NCBI GenBank assembly: GCA_902797705.1
Contig: CADBTX010000306.1
Location: 1-10,791 of the forward strand
From: an uncultured Lachnospiraceae bacterium
Lineage (GTDB): Bacteria > Bacillota > Clostridia > Lachnospirales > Lachnospiraceae
Direction: 5' to 3'
Length of the DNA: 10,791 nucleotides
Positions within the stretch are counted from its first letter, which is position 1, and each line of letters begins with the position of its first letter. The position numbers were made by a program, and so were the translations under genes. The notes beneath the pieces are model-generated. The model saw only the letters and a program-made list of their open reading frames with translations. It made no database searches and had not been told where the DNA came from. Below, in pieces: positions 1-6,418 of the stretch.

Positions 1-21
1 AGGTGTTTTTCGTCGATTTTT

Positions 22-2805
22 TTATAGTATAGTCTCCAAAGTGCTAAGGATCTCCAGCACCCTGTCCTCTTCCAGGGCATCTGCCGCATCATCCAGTTTT
101 TTCAGCTCACTGTCAAGTTCATCCGTAAGCTTATATTCCCTTATCAGCCTGATATCATCCTTAATACTGTCGTAATCAAAGTTCTCAACAGCATTTCTCA
201 CATTGAAGATAAAGGTCATAAGGGTCTCCCGGCGGAGAGCCTCCTTAAAGAGATTCTTTAATGCGCTGTCTTCATCTTCCTCATCCTTCTTAAGGTAGTC
301 TGTGTAGATGAAGTTCATGGAATTCTTTATTGCTCTGTAGTCTTCAAGGAGAGCATCCGTCTTAGCCAGGATCTCGTCGATATTGTTCTCATTACCGCAG
401 CGCTCGAGATACTCAGCCATGACCGAGAGATTGACTGCGCCCACTATCCTCGCCGAGCTCTTAAGGGCATGCACCTTGATGGTATAATTCTGGATATCCC
501 GCTTATCCGCCAGGTTCTTGATCTCCTCGGCTCTTTCGTCAATGGTCTTATAGAAGGTGATGGCGGAATCCTTTAGCACAGCGGTGTCTCCGCAGCTTGC
601 TATAGCAACGTTGTAGCTTAAGTTTTCAGCCTCACGGTAGGCAGCGACGAAGTTCTCATCAACTTCTCCGGCATCTGCATTTGCATCATCGATTTCCGCA
701 TCCTCGGGATCTATGATATCGATCTTCTCCGGCGGCAGATAACGTATGATAAGTTCCTCCAGTTCGGAAGGAGAAACCGGCTTAGAGATATAATCATCAA
801 AGCCGTAGCTTCTGTATTTATCTCTGGAGCCTGCCCCCGCATTGGCGGTGAAGGCGATACAGGGAACTCCCCGGCATTTATTATCCACCAGTTCATTCAT
901 GGCCTTAAGGGTATCGATACCATCCATCACCGGCATACGGTGGTCTATGAACATCATGTCGTAGTGATGGGATCTTACAAGCTTTAATGCATCATTTCCG
1001 CTTACAGCGGTATCGATCCTGATCCTGGTCTTCTTAAGGAGTCCCTTGAATACCGTAAGGTTCATCTCGGTATCGTCAACCACCAGAAGGGACGCATCCG
1101 GAGCCCGGAAAAGTTCTGTATACTTATTCTGGTTAAGGATAGACTTCTTATACGCTTCAGCAAAGTCACCCATCCTCTTCCAGTCCACAACCCTCTGCTT
1201 AAGTTTAAAGGAGAACTCGGAACCCTTACCGTATTCACTGCTGACCTCAAGAGCAGAGCCCATGATATTTAAGAGATTCTTTACTATGCTGAGTCCGAGA
1301 CCGGTACCCTCGATATTTCTGTTCCTCTGAAGATCCACACGTTCAAAGGGCGAGAACAGCCTTTCGAGATCCTCGGGCTTTATGCCGATTCCGGTATCCT
1401 TGACGCTGACTTCCAGCATTATCTCATCATCCGATTCCTTTTCAAAGTTGAGATCAAAGGTAACAGTGCCCTTTTCCGTATATTTGACCGCATTGGTAAG
1501 GATATTCAGAATACACTGCTTCACCCTGTCCTCATCTCCGAGAAGCACGGAGGGAAGATCAGGATTCGCATTTACCACAAGCTCCAGTCCCTTATTATGT
1601 GCACGGACAGCAACCATGTTCACAAGATCCGTGATCATAAAGCTGGTCTTGTATTCGTCGGAGAGGATCTCCATCTTCCCCGCCTCTATCTTTGAGAAAT
1701 CAAGGATATCGTTTATGAGGTTCAGGAGGGACTTGCCCGCATTGTTGATATTGGAGGCATATTCCAGGATGTGCTCGTTATCGCTTTCCCGGATGATCAT
1801 CTCATCCATTCCAAGGACAGCGTTGATGGGAGTCCTGATCTCGTGGGACATGCTTGCAAGGAAGTCACTCTTCGCCCTGTTCGCTTCCTCAGCCTGACGC
1901 TTTGCCTTTCTCAGTTCATCGCTCTCTTCCGCCTTTTCCGTTGCAATGATGAGATACAGGCTTCCTATTGCATAAAGAATGAGCAGAAAGGCAAAGGCAT
2001 AGATGACAATGGTGGATGCATCAAGCAGCCCCCGGGTCATGATATCCGGCTCCACATATCCCTGTATACGGAAGAGAGTAAAGGGAACATCGGCTGTAAA
2101 GAAGATGTACTTCTCCCCTTGCACCGTGTAGAAATCGGCATTGGAGGACCTGAGCTCCATATTGCGGGACAGCTCGTTAAAGATATCCCTGTAGTTCCGG
2201 CTCTCGAAATAAGCGGCTTCATTGTCCGTCACATCACTGAAGGGCATTATCACATCTCCGCCTCTGGTGGTGATGACTATCTTCCTCTTATCCCTGGAAA
2301 GAAGCGAAAAGGTCTCCCTTAAGCCGTAATCGTCGAAAAGTTCATAAACCACGTATTTGACGTTCTTTCTGTTGTAAACGGGACAGGTAAAGAGAAGACC
2401 CTCATCCTTAACATAGTTTATGCCCATATTTCCCCGGAAAGCATCCAGTATTCCGGAAAAAACGGTAACATCCAGAGGTTCTCCGCTTATGGCATTTCCT
2501 CCAAGAGCCTGAAGTCCCATGGACTGATGGGCACTGTCAGGACGGACGGCATCCAGGATATGCTTATCCGCACCGTCGCTGTTCTCCACTATCTTTGCGA
2601 TGTAGTGAAGCTTATCAGTCTCCCTGAAAAGTTCATCGGAAACAATGGCAGCCAGATAATCTGCCTGCTCACAGACCTGAGAATTCACGTAATCCCGGAT
2701 GATGGTCGAAAGACGGCTGTTAAGGAGAAATCCGGATATTACAAAGACCACGATAAAAAGAACCCAGACTATTATTATCTTTATTCTTTCATTGATCCTC
2801 TTCAT
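22..2805 (-). CDS. Tripartite hybrid sensor histidine kinase (HisKA-HATPase-REC-HPt)
   Basis: This 927-residue membrane kinase should autophosphorylate on a signal and pass phosphate His-Asp-His to an unseen response regulator. Seen: transmembrane segment ~9-31, extracytoplasmic sensor ~32-263 (Cache-like in style, not firmly assigned), second transmembrane segment ~264-287, a short coiled linker, then HisKA with H321 in SMSHEIRTP. The HATPase has N438 (N box), DTGIG at 470-474 and GTGLGLS at 500-506. REC has acidic pair D577/D578, phosphoacceptor D621, T653 and K675. HPt has H779 in KVHALKSSA. Residues ~846-927 form a further acidic helical tail of unknown role. All catalytic residues are present. 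The ATG lies inside the end of the upstream BMP-like gene (17-bp overlap), with GGAG about 12 bases upstream, so translation is probably coupled. No DNA-binding regulator is encoded beside it. The fold is certain; the ligand is unknown. Confidence 0.95.
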   Translation of the reverse strand: MKRINERIKIIIVWVLFIVVFVISGFLLNSRLSTIIRDYVNSQVCEQADYLAAIVSDELFRETDKLHYIAKIVENSDGADKHILDAVRPDSAHQSMGLQALGGNAISGEPLDVTVFSGILDAFRGNMGINYVKDEGLLFTCPVYNRKNVKYVVYELFDDYGLRETFSLLSRDKRKIVITTRGGDVIMPFSDVTDNEAAYFESRNYRDIFNELSRNMELRSSNADFYTVQGEKYIFFTADVPFTLFRIQGYVEPDIMTRGLLDASTIVIYAFAFLLILYAIGSLYLIIATEKAEESDELRKAKRQAEEANRAKSDFLASMSHEIRTPINAVLGMDEMIIRESDNEHILEYASNINNAGKSLLNLINDILDFSKIEAGKMEILSDEYKTSFMITDLVNMVAVRAHNKGLELVVNANPDLPSVLLGDEDRVKQCILNILTNAVKYTEKGTVTFDLNFEKESDDEIMLEVSVKDTGIGIKPEDLERLFSPFERVDLQRNRNIEGTGLGLSIVKNLLNIMGSALEVSSEYGKGSEFSFKLKQRVVDWKRMGDFAEAYKKSILNQNKYTELFRAPDASLLVVDDTEMNLTVFKGLLKKTRIRIDTAVSGNDALKLVRSHHYDMMFIDHRMPVMDGIDTLKAMNELVDNKCRGVPCIAFTANAGAGSRDKYRSYGFDDYISKPVSPSELEELIIRYLPPEKIDIIDPEDAEIDDANADAGEVDENFVAAYREAENLSYNVAIASCGDTAVLKDSAITFYKTIDERAEEIKNLADKRDIQNYTIKVHALKSSARIVGAVNLSVMAEYLERCGNENNIDEILAKTDALLEDYRAIKNSMNFIYTDYLKKDEEDEDSALKNLFKEALRRETLMTFIFNVRNAVENFDYDSIKDDIRLIREYKLTDELDSELKKLDDAADALEEDRVLEILSTLETIL

Positions 2806-3898
2806 TAACTATTTCCACTCCACGGACAAACCAGTCCATTTCATTGATAAGGGCCTTGTCCGGGATAACCTCCCCCGAACGGCAGATATAATTACCCTTA
2901 TTGTCTCTGATCATATTACTGAACACATCCCTGCCGGAAAGGATAATGCGCTTTTCAGTCTCCACCCTGTCCGAAACATAGGACGGTATCACATCGGAAA
3001 GCTCCCCGAGCTTAACGTAATCCTCTTCTATCCCATACCAGTATCCGCTGTTCTTTACCACATTTCCCCGGAGATATTCTTTTATAAGGTCGGTATATAT
3101 CTTTTCCCAGTTGGTGTCCACACTGACCAATTCTCCGCTGCTTCCGCTGGATTTATGGCAGCCGATGAAATAAACACCCTCCTCAAGGGAGATCTCCAAT
3201 GCATTATTGGTATTGGCGTGTACTGTTATGATGTCGCAGTCATGATCCTCAATAAGGCTCTTTGCATACTTCTTTTCCTTTTCACTGTCGGAATAACTGC
3301 CAAGGAACATCACATGGATCTTTACATTGGCGTTTACCTTCTCGGCCCCCATGGAAAAGGCGTTTATCCCGGAATTAACATCGGAATTATTAAGAGCTGC
3401 CACATACCCGAGATTATTGCTCTTCGTCATCATTCCGGCGATCACACCGGAAAGATATCTGGCCTGATAGACCCTCGAGGAATAATTGACAAAATTCAGC
3501 ACACCCTCTGCAGGGGCATTGCAGAAAAAGGTGATATCCGAAAACTCTCCGGAATACTTTTCCATCATCTTTTCAAAATTCCCGCTGGAGAGCACTATGG
3601 TCCGGCATCCGGAATCCGCCATTTTCTTAACCGTATTGTACAGTTCCTCTTCGGAGCCGTTAATATTATCCGCCATCATGAGATCAAAACCTATATTGTC
3701 CCTGGCGGCATAGATACCCTCTGCATTAACCTGATTCCAGCCGTTGTCCTCCCGGTCTCCGTCGAGGATAAAGCCCACCTTCAGCACGCCAGGTCCCTCC
3801 CCGAGGCCGGCAAAGGTTATGACTATATAGAGTACCATGGATACGGCTATGAACAGAAGCGCAAAGAACAGATGTATGGCAAATCCGTTTTTATTCAT
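2789..3898 (-). CDS. Membrane-anchored BMP-family substrate-binding-like protein (second of pair)
   Basis: This 369-residue protein resembles the BMP/PnrA/Med family of periplasmic-binding-type proteins, several of which bind nucleosides. An uncleaved-looking N-terminal hydrophobic segment (~8-30) with no lipobox cysteine suggests it is tethered by a transmembrane helix, whereas usual BMP solute receptors are lipoproteins. Seen: LKVGFILDG at 39-47 opening the first lobe, followed by a D-x-x-W-N-Q-x-x-x-E-G pattern (51-61) that matches the family's ligand-site D..FN...EG region. The central GVIAGMMT and SGINAFSMGAEKVN segments and the C-terminal MDWFVRGVE are typical of the family. The start lies in the end of the preceding gene (8-bp overlap), with GGGAG nine bases upstream at 3908-3912. 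No transporter permease or ATPase is nearby, and the kinase follows directly. A sensory role is inferred; the actual ligand cannot be read from sequence. Confidence 0.85.
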   Translation of the reverse strand: MNKNGFAIHLFFALLFIAVSMVLYIVITFAGLGEGPGVLKVGFILDGDREDNGWNQVNAEGIYAARDNIGFDLMMADNINGSEEELYNTVKKMADSGCRTIVLSSGNFEKMMEKYSGEFSDITFFCNAPAEGVLNFVNYSSRVYQARYLSGVIAGMMTKSNNLGYVAALNNSDVNSGINAFSMGAEKVNANVKIHVMFLGSYSDSEKEKKYAKSLIEDHDCDIITVHANTNNALEISLEEGVYFIGCHKSSGSSGELVSVDTNWEKIYTDLIKEYLRGNVVKNSGYWYGIEEDYVKLGELSDVIPSYVSDRVETEKRIILSGRDVFSNMIRDNKGNYICRSGEVIPDKALINEMDWFVRGVEIVNEEDQ

Positions 3899-4973
3899 CT
3901 ATAATGACTCCCGATACAAACCATTCAAGATCATAGAGTACTTCCCTGTCGGGCATGGACTCTCCTTCATTGACCCTTACATCACCGTTGATATCTGTAA
4001 TGGGGCCATAGAACACATCCTTCTTCCTGTCTTTCATAAGCTGACGCTCTGCATCCACTTCCTCTTCCACCCCGCTTTTCACGTGCTCCGAAAGCGGAAC
4101 TATATCGAGAGCGTTGCCGTCTATACCCACATGATCATTTTCACCCAGGAAGATGCCTCTCTCGCATCTTTGTATCTGCTCCGAATAAAAATCGGTGAGA
4201 TCCAGCGCTGCTCCGGTAAGGAAGGTATTCGGGTAACGGTCGCTCAGATCAAAATGCATGCCTATGGACCAGACCCCGCTTTCTTCCGCCGCAGCCAGAG
4301 GCTCGTTCGAAACCCCGTCACAGGCAAGGATGTCAAGCTTTCTCTTATTTATAAAATCCGCGGCGTCCTTTTTGTCATCCCCTGTTCCGGAAAACCTGAC
4401 AAAGACCTTTGCTTCGGGATTTACCTTTTTCACTCCAAGAGTAAAGGCATTGACCCCGGTTATCAGTATCGGCTCCCTGTTCTGGGAATAAAAGCCGATA
4501 TTGCCGCTGTCGGTCTGCAGTCCGGCCACGATCCCGGTCAGGTAATGAGCCTGATACAGTCTTCCTGTAAAGGTCAGGAAGTTAGGCATATAGCTGTTTC
4601 CGTAAAAACAGGTGAAGTTTACCTCAGGATGGGCTATGGCCACGGTTCTGGCATAGTCCTCATAAAACGAGGAATCGAGAACGATAAGGGAACAGCCGTC
4701 TTCGATCAGTTCCACCATCCTGTCCATCGATGATTCATCCAACGGAACATTCTCAAAGTATTCCAGCACAAGCCCCCTGTCTTTGCTGATCTTATAGAGC
4801 GGATCGAAATGAACCTCCGAGAGACTCCTGTCATCATGAGTGCCGTTCATTATGAGGCCCACCTTCAGTTCCTTTGCTTCCCGACCTTTGGCCACAAAAA
4901 TATAGGTGAACAACAATAAAGCCGTAAAAGCGATCAAACAGATCGCGCCTGTGATAAAAATACCTTTCTTCAT
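3891..4973 (-). CDS. Membrane-anchored BMP-family-like protein (first of pair)
   Basis: This 360-residue paralogue of the following gene is the first gene of the three-gene operon. Seen: a hydrophobic segment ~5-27 without a usable lipobox, then LKVGLIMNG at 36-44 opening a periplasmic-binding-type fold. A central segment (LYQAHYLTGIVAGL, then TGVNAFTLGVKKVNP) aligns by eye with the same region of its neighbour, and both end with W-F-V-x-G-V-x-I. The ligand-loop equivalent (47-58, DDRSLSEVHFDP) lacks the aromatic-Asn and Glu-Gly residues kept by the neighbour, so its pocket has changed or been lost. The Shine-Dalgarno is weak: AAGGG at 4986-4990 is 12 bases from ATG. Tandem duplication and divergence is the simplest origin. 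It could be a second ligand receptor, or a structural partner for the other binding protein or the kinase. Confidence 0.8.
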   Translation of the reverse strand: MKKGIFITGAICLIAFTALLLFTYIFVAKGREAKELKVGLIMNGTHDDRSLSEVHFDPLYKISKDRGLVLEYFENVPLDESSMDRMVELIEDGCSLIVLDSSFYEDYARTVAIAHPEVNFTCFYGNSYMPNFLTFTGRLYQAHYLTGIVAGLQTDSGNIGFYSQNREPILITGVNAFTLGVKKVNPEAKVFVRFSGTGDDKKDAADFINKRKLDILACDGVSNEPLAAAEESGVWSIGMHFDLSDRYPNTFLTGAALDLTDFYSEQIQRCERGIFLGENDHVGIDGNALDIVPLSEHVKSGVEEEVDAERQLMKDRKKDVFYGPITDINGDVRVNEGESMPDREVLYDLEWFVSGVIIDE

Positions 4974-5005
4974 GGACCCCGAGAACCCTTAAGTATCTTA
5001 AAAGC

Positions 5006-5022
5006 GTTTTTCTGAGGAAAAC
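5006..5022. promoter_or_regulatory. Imperfect inverted repeat, possible operator
   Basis: GTTTTTC and GGAAAAC form a 7-3-7 dyad with one mismatch, around a central TGA. It sits in the -35 zone of the plus-strand promoter and just downstream of the predicted minus-strand start, where a bound repressor could affect both directions. No known regulator motif was recognised; a CodY match was tested and is poor. Confidence 0.25.
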
Positions 5023-5031
5023 AATACTCTG

Positions 5032-5040
5032 TGCTATAAT
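5032..5040 (+). promoter_or_regulatory. Extended -10 promoter for the MBL-LRR gene pair
   Basis: TGC followed by a perfect TATAAT (5032-5040) matches the TGnTATAAT extended -10 element, which can work without a good -35. The best -35-like sequence upstream is poor. Transcription would start near 5047, about 23 bases before the TTG start at 5070. It overlaps the -10 of the divergent promoter on the other strand. Confidence 0.55.
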
Positions 5041-5063
5041 AAGCCTGAGTATAACCATTCTAA
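5036..5063 (-). promoter_or_regulatory. Candidate promoter for the BMP-BMP-kinase operon
   Basis: On the minus strand TTAGAA (5058-5063, 4 of 6 against TTGACA) is followed after 16 bp by TATTAT (5036-5041, 5 of 6). A transcript would start near 5029 and carry a leader of about 55 bases. A weaker alternative nearer the gene is TTGTTT (5019-5024), 18 bp, TAAGAT (4995-5000). Predicted by eye only. Confidence 0.45.
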
Positions 5064-5069
5064 CATCAT

Positions 5070-5114
5070 TTGATATATTTGAAAACATTGAAAGCATTGA
5101 AATACCTGAAAATA
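5070..5114 (+). repeat. Five imperfect 9-bp units (TTGAAAnnn) at the MBL gene start
   Basis: Units begin at 5070, 5079, 5088, 5097 and 5106; the first is TTGATATAT and the last starts with C, while the middle three begin TTGAAA. They encode an L-K-x repeat and supply four successive in-frame TTG codons at the start of the lipoprotein gene. Gain or loss of a unit would keep the reading frame. Confidence 0.6.
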
Positions 5115-5915
5115 ACCCTGTGTCTGATCTCCACAGCCCTTATGATATCCGGCTGCGGCGACAGCGGGAATAAAAACTCCTTTTCCATCACCTGCTTTGA
5201 TGCGGAAAAAGGTGACGCATTTTTCATTAGGGGCAGGGATTTTGCCGCCCTCATTGATACGGGGTATAAGTTTGATGCGGATGAGATAATTGAGTTTCTG
5301 TCAAAAAAGAAGGTTAACAGGCTGGATCTTCTTATAATCTCCCACTTTGACAAGGATCATGTGGGCGGCGCTTCAAAGATATTAAAGCATATCCCCGTAG
5401 GCCGGGTAATAACCACCAACAGGACCAATTCCGATAAAAGGACCGAAAAGTTTTTTGAGACCGCGGATGCTTTGGGACTTGATATTGAGGTCCCATCCTC
5501 CGATATAAGCATATATGGGGGCGGTCTCGGTTTTTTGATTATTCCTCCCGGAAAAAAGGATTATCCTGACAGCGACGATAACAATTCTTCACTTATAGTG
5601 AAGGTTTCAGGAGAGAGCGGATCCATGCTATTTACAGGTGACGCAGAGGATTACCGTTTAAGCGAGATCCTTGACAGAAGCGATATGAAATGCGATGTCC
5701 TTAAGATGCCTGCCCACGGCAGGGATTTCCGGAGCTTCGACAGTCTTATGGAAATTACGGATCCGAAGATCGCAGTCATCACCTCATCAAAGGAAGAGCC
5801 GCCATCCGATAAGGTGATCTCCGCTCTTAAGGAAAGGGGTATTGATATCTTAGACCCCGGTGACCCGGGCTCCATAACTTTATTTTTTAATGAAAGCGGC
5901 ATAGATATACAATGA
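5070..5915 (+). CDS. Exported MBL-fold hydrolase lipoprotein (ComEC C-terminal-like)
   Basis: This is a 281-residue metallo-beta-lactamase-fold protein of the kind found at the C-terminus of the DNA-uptake channel ComEC, here free-standing and secreted. Seen: hydrophobic signal with lipobox ISGC (C29), so it is probably lipid-anchored outside the membrane. The metal motif SHFDKDHVGG (91-100) gives H92, D94, D96 and H97; TGD at 189-191 supplies the bridging Asp. The last motif reads P-A-H-G (214-217), whereas ComEC-type proteins usually have HHG. There is no ATG before the signal peptide: TTG at 5070, 5079, 5088 or 5097 must serve, none with a clear Shine-Dalgarno. The TTG at 5097 would give the most classical lipoprotein signal; 5070 is the longest choice. 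The gene overlaps the next by ATGA. The substrate is unknown: nucleic acid, phosphodiester or another ester are possible. Confidence 0.82.
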   Translation: MIYLKTLKALKYLKITLCLISTALMISGCGDSGNKNSFSITCFDAEKGDAFFIRGRDFAALIDTGYKFDADEIIEFLSKKKVNRLDLLIISHFDKDHVGGASKILKHIPVGRVITTNRTNSDKRTEKFFETADALGLDIEVPSSDISIYGGGLGFLIIPPGKKDYPDSDDNNSSLIVKVSGESGSMLFTGDAEDYRLSEILDRSDMKCDVLKMPAHGRDFRSFDSLMEITDPKIAVITSSKEEPPSDKVISALKERGIDILDPGDPGSITLFFNESGIDIQ

Positions 5916-6418
5916 AAAAAGCATTGATCTTTACCCTTATCTTAATAACCTTCATTCTCTCTCCCTTAAGTATATACGGAGAGATAAACGGACCCGAGTT
6001 AACAAAGCTCGACAATCATTCCATGCGTCCCAATAACAATGTGATGGGTATACATATCGGTGAAGGAGTGGAGTCCGTGGCTTCGGACACCTTCAGGAAC
6101 CAGGTAAACCTTAAATTCATTGAGGTGGCTCCGGGAAATCCCTACTTCACCTCTTTTTCCTACTGCCTCTACGATAAGGATATGACGACCCTTATATGCT
6201 TTCCCCAGGCCCTTGACAAGGCCGAGATCCCGGGATCCGTTACAAAGATAAACCAGTATGCTCTCTACGGAGTTGAGCCCGGGATCTCAAACGCAGTAAA
6301 GGATGCAATAAAAAATAACGCCGCAAAGCGCGGCGTTGAATATGAATACCTTAGTTACAATACCTTTCCCTATGCCAATCACTGGCCCTACACCTGTGAA
6401 TATCCTCTTACGAACTAG
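5912..6418 (+). CDS. Small secreted leucine-rich repeat (LRR_5/BspA-like) protein
   Basis: This 168-residue protein starts with a clear signal peptide (~1-23, MKK then a hydrophobic core, likely cut near SIYG/E). Residues ~47-120 carry one to two BspA-type LRR_5 repeats: IHIGEGVESVASDTF, then LKFIEVAPGNPYF, then LYDKDMTTLICFP and IPGSVTKINQYAL, the usual order in Lachnospiraceae surface proteins. The ~45 C-terminal residues (aromatic- and Asn-rich) match nothing I recognise. Most BspA-like proteins have many repeats, so this is a very short member or a remnant. ATG overlaps the stop of the MBL gene (ATGA), indicating coupled translation and probably a shared extracellular task. Its 3' end overlaps the GGDEF-EAL gene by 11 bp on the opposite strand, and codons 133-142 contain that gene's terminator. 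Its binding partner is unknown. Confidence 0.75.
   Translation: MKKALIFTLILITFILSPLSIYGEINGPELTKLDNHSMRPNNNVMGIHIGEGVESVASDTFRNQVNLKFIEVAPGNPYFTSFSYCLYDKDMTTLICFPQALDKAEIPGSVTKINQYALYGVEPGISNAVKDAIKNNAAKRGVEYEYLSYNTFPYANHWPYTCEYPLTN
6307..6337 (-). terminator. Intrinsic terminator of the MCP/GGDEF-EAL transcript, inside the LRR gene
   Basis: Read on the minus strand, AACGCCGC, a five-base loop GCTTT and GCGGCGTT form a perfect 8-bp GC-rich stem (arms 6330-6337 and 6317-6324), directly followed by A, six Ts, then ATT (6316 down to 6307). It begins 70 bases after the GGDEF-EAL stop codon. On the plus strand no T tract follows the hairpin, so it should act in one direction only. Confidence 0.8.

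Noticed and set aside
1..21. T runs at the left edge as a terminator
   Set aside because: No stem is visible in the 21 bases available, and the runs are Ts on the plus strand, the wrong orientation for the kinase gene. Any hairpin would be outside the window.
1382..2322. Plus-strand open frames opposite the kinase (1382-1897, 1771-2322)
   Set aside because: The opposite strand has intact HisKA, HATPase and sensor segments. The plus-strand products are low-complexity and unrecognisable.
2699..4733. Long plus-strand open frames (2699-3904, 401 codons; 3837-4733, 298 codons) opposite the BMP-like genes
   Set aside because: They lie antisense to well-supported BMP-family genes, their predicted products show no family motif, and they have no start signals. 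They are best explained as codon-bias shadows.
2789..4973. Reading the BMP-like pair as part of an ABC nucleoside transporter
   Set aside because: No ATPase or permease is encoded here, both proteins lack a lipobox cysteine and carry a membrane anchor, and the next gene is a kinase.
5004..5024. Possible CodY operator between the divergent promoters
   Set aside because: Against AATTTTCWGAAAATT the best alignment by eye has about six mismatches. It is kept only as an unnamed dyad.
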